Assembly (NCBI RefSeq): GCF_019209835.1
Contig: NZ_JAHUTS010000004.1
Location: forward strand, 1 to 64,000
Origin: Enterovibrio paralichthyis
GTDB lineage: Bacteria > Pseudomonadota > Gammaproteobacteria > Enterobacterales > Vibrionaceae
Direction of reading: 5' to 3'
Length of the DNA: 64,000 bases
Positions 34,897 to 41,866 of this stretch are shown piece after piece (the stretch's first letter is position 1; the number at the start of each line of letters is the position of its first letter). A program made the translations under genes and the position numbers. Below the pieces are notes generated by a model, which saw only the letters and a program-made list of their open reading frames with translations, was not told the DNA's origin and did not search any database.

Positions 34897-35316
34897 ATGA
34901 AAAAAGCCCTTTTCGGATTTTTTGCCGCACTCTTTGTACTCGCTTTCACGGCCTGTACGGACATCATGAAGGACGGAGATATGGCCACAGTGAATGGCGA
35001 TGTGTTTTACGTGCAACGAATCGCGCTGCCACCCAATGCGAAGCTGACAGTCACCCTGGCTGACGTTTCACTGGCAGACGCGCCAATGGATGTGATTTCC
35101 AGCCAGTCGTACATGACTGAAGGCCAGCAGGTACCGCTGCCATTCAGCCTGAGCTACTCACCGTCTGAAATCAAACCGGGTCACACCTACTCTGTCAGTG
35201 CGCGTATTGAAGTCGATGGTCAATTGCTGTTTATCAGCGATACCTCTAACCCAGTGATCACCGACCCAGCGAAAACGCAAAACGTCAGTGTTCAGGTTGT
35301 CAGCGCTGTGCGCTAA
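34897..35316 (+). CDS. ybaY: YbaY family lipoprotein
   Basis: 139 residues: lipoprotein signal ending LAFTAC, then one beta-sandwich domain (GDVFYVQRIALPPNAKLTVTL, LPFSLSYSPSEIKPGHTYSV, SVSARIEVDGQLLFISDT) typical of YbaY/YscW-type proteins that occur near secretion and envelope functions. Gene order tesB-ybaY-ybaZ is the E. coli one. It nearly abuts the convergent ybaZ. Confidence 0.92.
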   Translation: MKKALFGFFAALFVLAFTACTDIMKDGDMATVNGDVFYVQRIALPPNAKLTVTLADVSLADAPMDVISSQSYMTEGQQVPLPFSLSYSPSEIKPGHTYSVSARIEVDGQLLFISDTSNPVITDPAKTQNVSVQVVSAVR

Positions 35317-35320
35317 CACC

Positions 35321-35632
35321 TTAGCAAGGTTCTCCATCCCATAGGAAACGGCGCAGCGATACTGCGCCGTTTTCTTTTACCTCAATACCATCCGCCAGCA
35401 GCTTCTCACGCTGCCGCTCAAAGCTTTCACCTTTTAACGAAATCATGCCACTGGCGTTGATAACACGAAACCAAGGCAGCCGCGTGTCCTTCGGCAATGA
35501 TGACAGCAATTTACCGACATGCCTCGCATGACGGGGGAAGCCCGCTAATTTTGCGACATTGCCGTAAGTTGTTACTTTTCCAGCAGGAATTTGAATCAGA
35601 ACCGCATAGATTTGGTCATCAAAATTAGGCAT
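35321..35632 (-). CDS. ybaZ: Alkyltransferase-like protein (ATL)
   Basis: 103 residues, the DNA-binding domain of O6-alkylguanine transferases. GKVTTYGNVAKLAGFPRHARHVGKLL includes the arginine finger. In place of the alkyl-accepting PCHRV the chain reads PWFRV: the cysteine is tryptophan (as in all ATLs) and the following His is Phe. It cannot accept alkyl groups but flags O6-alkylguanine for nucleotide excision repair. Confidence 0.92.
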   Translation of the reverse strand: MPNFDDQIYAVLIQIPAGKVTTYGNVAKLAGFPRHARHVGKLLSSLPKDTRLPWFRVINASGMISLKGESFERQREKLLADGIEVKENGAVSLRRFLWDGEPC

Positions 35633-35746
35633 AGTGAACCGTAGAGAAAAAGTATAATTAAAGCATCATACCTTATCGGTACAGCTGAAAAGCAAGCCTT
35701 CAAGGGATGAAATACGTGTCGGCATGAAGCGCAAGGAGGTGCTTAT

Positions 35747-36481
35747 ATGTGGTATTCGACAATGTTAATGCTGACTGCTGCCGTCATGGTGATTGGCGCG
35801 GCGCTTTCATCTGCGCTTGCAGATGGAGACATCCCCCTTATCGCATTTGTCGTTCCGGCGTTGATGTTTGCATCGCGTGGCGGCGCTGCAGTCTGGATTC
35901 TTGCACTGGGGCTCATCGGGTTCGGCTTAGCCATGCCGCACCAGCCAGTCGCGATTTCACTTAGCCTTTGGATGATTCTTCCCGCATTGGTGCTTATCAC
36001 CGGAGAGCGCCGCAACTGGCAAGTATCGTTGCTGGTGGTATCTGTGGTTATCGCAATGGAATGCGGTGTGCTGGCATTGCAGGGCGACCAGAAATTAGGT
36101 GGGGCAATGGGCTACACCTTACTGCAGATATTCAGCGTGATCATGGTGTGGGTCTCGACCTACTTCTGGAAGCCTGCGAAATCCATAAGCTGGTGGCCAT
36201 TGTTAGTGGTTATTGCGTTATGGATAGTAGGCTCCCCACAGGGCGCAATGCTGGCATTTTGCGGCAGCGTACTGGCGGTAGTGTTGCAGGAACTCCAACG
36301 TGTTGACAGTGAGCGCAGAGGAGACAAACTGACAGTCATACTGCCAGCCATTGCCTTCGCGACCTTGGTGGTATTTCCGCAGTTTTCGGTACCCAACCCT
36401 GTGTTTGTCGCCTGGCTTTTATCACTGACGATTGCATGGCTGGGTGACTATCTGCTCAGCGCAGAAAACGAAGAAGAATAG
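35747..36481 (+). CDS. Conserved multi-pass membrane protein, function unknown
   Basis: 244 residues with about eight hydrophobic segments and a short acidic C-terminus (AENEEE). A strong ribosome site GCAAGGAGGTG precedes the ATG. It resembles uncharacterised vibrio inner-membrane proteins found next to ybaZ; I do not recognise a Pfam family. Monocistronic by context. Confidence 0.75.
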   Translation: MWYSTMLMLTAAVMVIGAALSSALADGDIPLIAFVVPALMFASRGGAAVWILALGLIGFGLAMPHQPVAISLSLWMILPALVLITGERRNWQVSLLVVSVVIAMECGVLALQGDQKLGGAMGYTLLQIFSVIMVWVSTYFWKPAKSISWWPLLVVIALWIVGSPQGAMLAFCGSVLAVVLQELQRVDSERRGDKLTVILPAIAFATLVVFPQFSVPNPVFVAWLLSLTIAWLGDYLLSAENEEE

Positions 36482-36543
36482 GGCAGGCAGACCCTGTGTC
36501 GGGTAATTTCTCGCCACTTAGTCAGTGAATCCCGTTTACCCCC

Positions 36544-36572
36544 TTGCATTGGGCGCGGGCATCCCACATAAT
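36544..36572 (+). promoter_or_regulatory. Promoter of the 4.5S RNA gene
   Basis: TTGCAT (36544-36549), 17-bp spacer, CATAAT (36567-36572) followed by the GC-rich discriminator GCGCCCG typical of stable-RNA genes. Predicted start near 36580, so the precursor carries a leader of about 46 nt before the mature RNA. Confidence 0.75.
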
Positions 36573-36625
36573 GCGCCCGAACCAACAGTTTCTCTAACAA
36601 GAAATTTTTGGTGTATCAAATCTAT

Positions 36626-36739
36626 GGAGGCCTCCTTGGTCCTCCCGCAACACTAACTTGTGAACTGGGTCAGATCCGGAAGGAAGCAGCCCGCGCTTGG
36701 GACGTGTGTGCCGGGATGTGGCTGGGGAGGCTTCCACCC
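36626..36739 (+). ncRNA. ffs: Signal recognition particle 4.5S RNA
   Basis: 114 nt, the same length as E. coli 4.5S RNA. The conserved apical loop GTCAGATCCGGAAGGAAGCA and the opposite strand GTGTGCCGGGATGT form the Ffh-binding domain, and the ends GGAGGCCTCC and GGGGAGGCTTCC pair. It targets nascent membrane proteins with Ffh. No hairpin/T-run terminator is visible in the 100 bases after it, where the accessory stretch begins. Confidence 0.96.
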
Positions 36740-36840
36740 ATCTAGCGTTCTGAAAATTCTCCAACTCTTCTCTAAGTATCCTGTGTAGCAAGCCAACGTC
36801 GCTTGGGAACGTGTCAATGTTCACGTAAACACAGCCCAAC

Positions 36841-37692
36841 ATGAAAACGCTCCACCTTACCCGTCAGCTACAACGCTGTACCCACAAACGTTTCGAGCTT
36901 TATGCCATTTCCCGCATCATCCATAAAGTTGATGATCTGGACGTAAAATTTATTACCCAGCAATATGTTTTAAGGCCAGACGGCTTTGCGCTGACCGATC
37001 TCTATCTGCCCCAATTGCAGCTTCATGTTGAGATTGATGAGGGTTTCCATAAGCAGCAAATCGACGCTGATAAAATCCGCGAGCTGGACATTGTTACTGT
37101 CACTCAGCATGAGGTTTATCGCATTGACGCTTCCGTCTCGATAGAACATATCAACCAGCAGGTTGATGAGTTAGTTAGCCTGATTAAAGCCAGCGTAGAT
37201 CAACAGAAGTCAGACGGCGTGTTTGTGCCTTGGAACCCAGAGTTTGAACACTCTATCGAGCGATTCAAAGCGCTGGGGTATGTTGATCTGGAAGACGATG
37301 TGGCGTTCAGAACCAGCGTTGAAGTGTGTAATCTTTTCGGTCACAACTACGCTGGATTCCAGCGTTCCTCTGCCTCTGTGCCGGGCTATCCAAACCACAA
37401 GCTTTGGTTCCCCAAGCTTTATCCGAACGGCGAGTGGTTCAACGAACTCAGTCAGGACGGCAAAGAAATTCTCGAGTACAACATCGAGTCGATAGAAAAG
37501 CGTGCACAGGTGATTGAGAAAAACCTCCAACAAGACATCACTATGGTTGTATTTGCCCGAGTGCGGAATGAATTGGGACAAACTATGTACCGCTTCCGCG
37601 GCGTGTTTGTGCAGGATCGCGAAAAGACCTCAGCAGAAGCCGGCTCTTATTGGAAGCGTGTGGCGGAGAGAATTTACTTTAAGAGTGAGTGA
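36841..37692 (+). CDS. PvuRts1I/AbaSI-family modification-dependent restriction endonuclease
   Basis: 283 residues. The N-terminal Vsr-like nuclease domain (about 1-120) shows ITQQYVLRPDGFALTDLYLP, with Asp53, and LHVEIDEGFH with Glu64, Asp66 and His70 as the likely catalytic/metal residues. The C-terminal half is the SRA-like base-flipping domain: AFRTSVEVCNLFGHNYAGFQ, LWFPKLYPNGEWFNELS and MYRFRGVFVQDREK. These blocks match AbaSI/PvuRts1I in order and spacing. Such enzymes cut DNA at a fixed distance from 5-hydroxymethyl- or glucosyl-hydroxymethyl-cytosine and so attack T-even-type phages; no methylase is needed and none is present. Its own promoter must lie in 36740-36840. Confidence 0.88.
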   Translation: MKTLHLTRQLQRCTHKRFELYAISRIIHKVDDLDVKFITQQYVLRPDGFALTDLYLPQLQLHVEIDEGFHKQQIDADKIRELDIVTVTQHEVYRIDASVSIEHINQQVDELVSLIKASVDQQKSDGVFVPWNPEFEHSIERFKALGYVDLEDDVAFRTSVEVCNLFGHNYAGFQRSSASVPGYPNHKLWFPKLYPNGEWFNELSQDGKEILEYNIESIEKRAQVIEKNLQQDITMVVFARVRNELGQTMYRFRGVFVQDREKTSAEAGSYWKRVAERIYFKSE

Positions 37693-37775
37693 ATAAGCCA
37701 CGAGCAAGGATGCTCTAAAAGTACATAGTTAGATTGGGAATGCCCCAAACCTAAATGCGCCTCCAGCTTTTAGTC

Positions 37776-37798
37776 CCTTCCCCTTTTCAAGGGGAAGG
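37776..37798. repeat. Palindromic repeat (10-bp stem)
   Basis: CCTTCCCCTT, loop TTC, AAGGGGAAGG, followed by TTAGGATGGGG. Short C/T-rich palindromes of this kind occur as dispersed intergenic repeats in several gammaproteobacteria. There is no T run, so it is a poor terminator for the endonuclease gene. Confidence 0.6.
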
Positions 37799-37843
37799 TT
37801 AGGATGGGGTTGGTTTTGCCGCTACTCGTGTGAGGTCGACCTG

Positions 37844-38050
37844 CTATGGCTCGATCATGCCCCATTCCTTCTCGGAAAAATCATGGTTCTCGAATATCAC
37901 TTTGCCAGTTATCCCTACAATTTCTAATCCGAAAAATACACACAAACAGAAGATATAGCCTGCATTCTCCCGATGCTTCCGATTGTCTGGTTGTGAGATA
38001 CTCCGACTAAGCTCTTCGGGCAATTTATTGCCTATTGGGCGAGATTTTGC
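37844..38050 (-). pseudogene. Possible remnant of a coding sequence
   Basis: Minus-strand frame open for 68 codons without a start near its beginning; it reads …RPIGNKLPEELSRSISQPDN… and ends ENHDFSEKEWGMIEP. The hydrophobic middle (GYIFCLCVFFGLEIVGITG) looks protein-like. The neighbouring frame upstream (to about 38120) also reads plausibly, so a frameshift may have broken a longer gene. The family is unknown. The 484-base stretch 37693-38176 otherwise holds only the palindrome at 37776. Confidence 0.3.
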
Positions 38051-38176
38051 TCAAGACCGAGCGGAAAATTGCTTGTTTTCTTTGGGATAGTGGGCAAGCC
38101 AAGTGAAAATCAGGTGATATATGAGGTACGATTTTTGCTGAACGCCTTGGTGTTTTAATATTGGATTTGCCAAGGA

Positions 38177-39592
38177 ATGGGAAAAATTGTCAGATTGGAT
38201 AGCTTATCCAGCGGGGAGGCCATCCGGATTGAAGGAAATATTTCGCGCTTTAGCGATTCTGAGCTGGAAGGAATGTTGCCACCAGGCGCAAGCGGAATAT
38301 CGCTCAAATCATCCCTGGCGCGTGGTGAACTCGTTGTACTTTCTGATACCCCAGCGGTTCCTCTTTTCACGTCTTCAAATGGAAAGTTAGTCGCCAATAC
38401 CAGCAATCAAATTTCTATCACTGACCAAGCCTTCTCTGAGGTAAAGCAACGGTTCTTGTCTAAAAAACCTTGCTTTGGTGCATCTAAACCAACGAAAACC
38501 GATGATTTTGTCTCGTTCTCAGAGGCAAATTATTCACCAGAACCCGTGATAAAAGAACCGCCACCGAAGCCGATACAACAAACAGTCATTTCAGACAATT
38601 TTTCAAAGCCAGCCCAAGCCAGCAAAGTTTTCGCCAAATCCTGCACGCGTCCCTATGGTGATACACAAGCGTGTGAAGAAAATCTGAAAGCCCCTAACTT
38701 TGGTGTGATGGCGGCTATGGCACCGGCTCAGGCATTAGACGCCAGCGGGCGATTGCCCCTGACAAAGATCACTGGCACCACATCACGTATGCCGCTGAAC
38801 TGGTCGTTGGCAGGCGAAATAGCCAAAAGCACAGCCAAACGTGCAAACTTTCTCGTCCTGGCGTTTTGGCCTGCACAACTGGGAGACGGCACTCTCTACA
38901 CAGACGAAGAGCTTGCACAACTGCCGGAAGCCACCACTCGTGTCCGTTTCCGACTCTATCAAGACGAGCACGGCAACCCGCAGGCGATAGGCATACACAC
39001 CGGCGAAGGTAGCCCTTACGGCGATACCGTAAAACGAATTTCTGCAGAAGCAGTCGAAGATAGATTCGAAGCAAAAGTCGATAAAGAAATCACGCTGACT
39101 TGGTACCCAGACGATAGCGACAAGGCGCTCACCGCTGGCACCTTCTTCCCCGATACAAGTGGGTTAGAAATCAGCAACATTCTGGTGCGCCCGATAGAAG
39201 ATGACGGACAGGAACTAACCACCCTTGTCTACCCCAACCCGGAAGCCGATCACATTGACCTGATCGTCACTTTTCCTGCAGATAGCGGCATAACGCCACT
39301 TTATTTGGTGTTTAGTAAGCCTATTTCGGGCATGAGTTATACACCCGCCCCTAAAGGCTCTCCGCCCTTACCTGCCTTTCCTGAAGCGGTAAAAGTAAAA
39401 CCAAAAACCTCAGTGCAGGGCGGTGGAAAGAAAAGAGCTCGATGGAAAGATAAGAAGCATATCTATGAATGGGACTCGCAACACGGAAAAGTTGAAGTCT
39501 ATGATAAAAATGGTAACCATCTCGGTGAATTCGACCATATAACGGGTGAGCAGACAAAAGCCAAAGACCCAAAAAGAAAGGTAGAGAAGTAA
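38177..39592 (+). CDS. S-type pyocin-domain toxin with colicin E3-type 16S rRNA nuclease tip
   Basis: 471 residues. N-terminal ~100 residues are unrecognised; 105-190 is Pro/Lys-rich linker; about 195-395 is the S-type pyocin domain (RVRFRLYQDEHGNPQAIGIH, ITLTWYPDDSD, ITPLYLVFSKP). The last ~55 residues are a colicin E3-like cytotoxic domain: IYEWDSQHGKVEVY supplies Asp433, His436 and Glu440, and DPKRK supplies Arg467, equivalent to E3 Asp510/His513/Glu517/Arg545. It should cleave 16S rRNA at the decoding site. No receptor-binding coiled coil or signal peptide, so export route is unclear. AAGGA sits directly against the ATG, an unusually tight spacing, but no other start fits. Confidence 0.88.
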   Translation: MGKIVRLDSLSSGEAIRIEGNISRFSDSELEGMLPPGASGISLKSSLARGELVVLSDTPAVPLFTSSNGKLVANTSNQISITDQAFSEVKQRFLSKKPCFGASKPTKTDDFVSFSEANYSPEPVIKEPPPKPIQQTVISDNFSKPAQASKVFAKSCTRPYGDTQACEENLKAPNFGVMAAMAPAQALDASGRLPLTKITGTTSRMPLNWSLAGEIAKSTAKRANFLVLAFWPAQLGDGTLYTDEELAQLPEATTRVRFRLYQDEHGNPQAIGIHTGEGSPYGDTVKRISAEAVEDRFEAKVDKEITLTWYPDDSDKALTAGTFFPDTSGLEISNILVRPIEDDGQELTTLVYPNPEADHIDLIVTFPADSGITPLYLVFSKPISGMSYTPAPKGSPPLPAFPEAVKVKPKTSVQGGGKKRARWKDKKHIYEWDSQHGKVEVYDKNGNHLGEFDHITGEQTKAKDPKRKVEK

Positions 39593-39593
39593 A

Positions 39594-39815
39594 ATGTTTG
39601 AACTGGATTTTTTTGACAAAGAAACTGAAGATTTGTTGGAAGAGCATGTGCTTACAACATTGACTAGTGAAGACGTTTTCCGAATATTTGGCTTTCATCT
39701 TGAGGGAGATTGTACAGATGTTTCCCCTGAGCAACTTGAGCAGATAGAACAAATTACTGGCAAATCGTTTACCAGTAACGGAAGAGATATTTTTATCTGT
39801 GAGGTACAGGACTAG
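39594..39815 (+). CDS. Immunity protein for the E3-type nuclease
   Basis: 73 residues, acidic (pI clearly low), starting one base after the toxin stop, so translation is coupled. The start FELDFFDKETEDL resembles the LDLTWFDKSTE of the colicin E3/cloacin immunity protein, but it is shorter (73 versus about 85) and diverges afterwards (FHLEGDCTDVSPEQL). Position, acidity and N-terminal likeness together support the assignment. Confidence 0.75.
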   Translation: MFELDFFDKETEDLLEEHVLTTLTSEDVFRIFGFHLEGDCTDVSPEQLEQIEQITGKSFTSNGRDIFICEVQD

Positions 39816-40151
39816 AGATATCTAAAGTGAATAGCCAACGACTCAATAGACTCTTTTGAGCCGTTTTGTGGACTGCCTAAACTCCACTTGTCTGGAGTTT
39901 GCGATTTCGATTTCCAACTCCAACTCCAACTCCAACTCGAAATTGTCCCTTTCCAATTCGCACAACCGAAACGCAAAGAGCCAAAACCCCCATCCAGCTT
40001 CCTCCATTAAAAACACAGCACTGAACATCACTTTTCCCAACCGCCAAATACGGTGAGAAGTTTATGCGTACAGGGGGAAACAGAATCTCTGTTTTGCGGA
40101 AATTCAGGTGGTTTGAGTGTATCTAGCTTTGATGATTAGGCCTAAGTTAGG
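39816..40151. other. Gene-free gap with a hexamer microsatellite
   Basis: 336 bases. Contains four perfect CCAACT units at 39914-39937 and an imperfect CTCAA/TTGAG hairpin near 39840-39862 that may end the toxin-immunity transcript. Reading frames across the hexamer give only Ser/Asn or Glu/Leu runs and are not genes. Confidence 0.7.
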
Positions 40152-40982
40152 CTAGCCCGCCTGACTTCCCGTCCGCCGTTTGCGTTTTCGGTCTCTGGGG
40201 TGATTGACCGGAATAGCTGCGAGCAAGGTCTGGGTGTATTTATGTTGTGGCGAGGCAAAGAGCGTTTGTGTCTCGCCATATTCCACCATCTTGCCAAAGT
40301 ACATAACCGCGACATGGTCTGAGACTTTTCGGACTACCGAGAGATCGTGGGAGATGAAAATCATGGCCAGGTTCATCTCCTGCTGGAGCGACATCAAAAG
40401 GTTGAGGATTTGCGCCTGAACAGAAACATCCAGCGCGGAGACGGACTCATCACATATCAGCAGCTTGGGCTTGAGGGCAATGGCGCGGGCGATACCGATG
40501 CGTTGGCGCTGGCCGCCGGAGAATTCATGGGGATACCGGTTAACGGACTCGGCGGGCAACCCGACTTTTTGCAGCAACTCTGCCACCCACTGCTTTCTTT
40601 CTGCGACTGTTCCCATGCCGTGAATTTCAAACGGTTCTTCCAGAATCATACCAATGGTATGTCGTTGGTTGAGCGACTCCAGTGGGTCTTGAAAGACGAT
40701 TTGCATCTCTTTGCGTAACGGACGCATGTCGCGTCGGCTCAAGGCCGTAATATCCCGGCCTTCAAAGAATATCTTGCCGGAGGTTGGTTCGTAGAGTTTG
40801 AGGATGGCGCGGCCAAGGGTGCTTTTACCGCAGCCGGATTCCCCGACAAGCCCCAGTGTTTCGCCACGCTGGAGAGTGAATGACACCCCATCGACCGCTT
40901 TGATGGTATAGCCTTTTTTGAATATCCCTTTGCCGGAGACGAAATAGTGGCGCAGATCTTCGATGCGCAGTAAGGCTTCCAT
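40152..40982 (-). CDS. Peptide ABC transporter ATP-binding protein (YejF C-half / DppF type)
   Basis: 276 residues. Walker A GESGCGKST, Q-loop VFQDPLESLN, signature FSGGQRQRIGIARAI, Walker B LLICDESVSALD (serine instead of proline after E), switch FISHDLSVV. The ATG at 40980-40982 overlaps the stop of the upstream ATPase by one base. In E. coli these two ATPase domains are fused in YejF; here they are separate. Ends with a very basic tail (HPRDRKRKRRTGSQAG). Confidence 0.92.
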   Translation of the reverse strand: MEALLRIEDLRHYFVSGKGIFKKGYTIKAVDGVSFTLQRGETLGLVGESGCGKSTLGRAILKLYEPTSGKIFFEGRDITALSRRDMRPLRKEMQIVFQDPLESLNQRHTIGMILEEPFEIHGMGTVAERKQWVAELLQKVGLPAESVNRYPHEFSGGQRQRIGIARAIALKPKLLICDESVSALDVSVQAQILNLLMSLQQEMNLAMIFISHDLSVVRKVSDHVAVMYFGKMVEYGETQTLFASPQHKYTQTLLAAIPVNHPRDRKRKRRTGSQAG

Positions 40983-41845
40983 CAAGGATTCTCCCGGGGT
41001 GACGGTGATTCGCTGTAGGGCGTGACATCAATTAGTTGCTTGGGTGTGCTCTCCAGATCTGGCACCAGACTCAGAAGGTGCCGGGTGTAAGGGTGTTGCG
41101 GGTTGTCAAACAGGTCGAAAACATCGGCGTATTCGACGATCTTCCCTTGGTACATCACCGCCACGTCATCACACATCTCTGCAACGACACCTAAATCGTG
41201 GGTTATAAAAATCATCGCCATGCCGGTTTCAGCCTGAAGATCGTTCATCAGTTCCAGAATGGATGCCTGTACGGTGACGTCCAGCGCAGTAGTGGGTTCA
41301 TCGCAAATAAGGATATCCGGCTTGCAGGCGAGCGCCATGGCAATCATCACCCGCTGGCGCATGCCGCCGGAAAGGTTATGCGGGTACTCATCCAGCCTTT
41401 TCTCCGGCATCGGGATTTTGACTTTTTCCATCAGTGCCAATGCCGCTTCCCGTTGCTGTACCTTGCTCATGCCAGCCTGGTGAAGCGCCAGCACTTCCAT
41501 GAGCTGCCGCCCTATGGAGTGGACAGGGTTGAGCGCCGTCATCGGGTCTTGAAAGATCATGGAAATACGGTTGCCACGGATTTTGTACATCTGCTGTGCG
41601 GGCAGCGTTGCAAGATCTGTCCCGCGGTAATCGATAACGCCTGCGGTGATTTGCCCGTAGGGTTTGGGTAGCAGACCCATGATGGACATGGCGGTGACAC
41701 TCTTTCCGCAGCCGGATTCCCCGACCAGACCCAGAGTGCGCCCGGCATAGACCTCAATGTTCACCCCATGAAGGATTTTGATTTTTCCTTCATCAGTGCT
41801 GAACTCGGTTTCGAGCCCGTTTACCTGCAAAATCAATTCAGACAT
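40982..41845 (-). CDS. Peptide ABC transporter ATP-binding protein (YejF N-half / DppD type)
   Basis: 287 residues from the ATG at 41843-41845 (an ATG 12 bases earlier is also possible). Walker A GESGCGKSV, Q-loop IFQDPMTALNP, signature LSGGMRQRVMIAMAL, Walker B ILICDEPTTALD, switch FITHDLGVV. C-terminal HPYTRHLLSLVPDLES is the OppD/DppD signature. Twenty bases after the binding-protein gene and coupled to the second ATPase. Confidence 0.92.
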   Translation of the reverse strand: MSELILQVNGLETEFSTDEGKIKILHGVNIEVYAGRTLGLVGESGCGKSVTAMSIMGLLPKPYGQITAGVIDYRGTDLATLPAQQMYKIRGNRISMIFQDPMTALNPVHSIGRQLMEVLALHQAGMSKVQQREAALALMEKVKIPMPEKRLDEYPHNLSGGMRQRVMIAMALACKPDILICDEPTTALDVTVQASILELMNDLQAETGMAMIFITHDLGVVAEMCDDVAVMYQGKIVEYADVFDLFDNPQHPYTRHLLSLVPDLESTPKQLIDVTPYSESPSPRENP

Positions 41846-41866
41846 TTGCTGCCCCATACGCTGTGA

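Noticed and set aside
36594..36842. 82-codon minus-strand frame
   Set aside because: It lies across the 4.5S RNA gene, which is clearly the functional feature.
39843..40056. Opposite frames encoding Ser/Asn and Glu/Leu repeats
   Set aside because: They are produced by the CCAACT microsatellite; no ribosome site and no further protein-like sequence.
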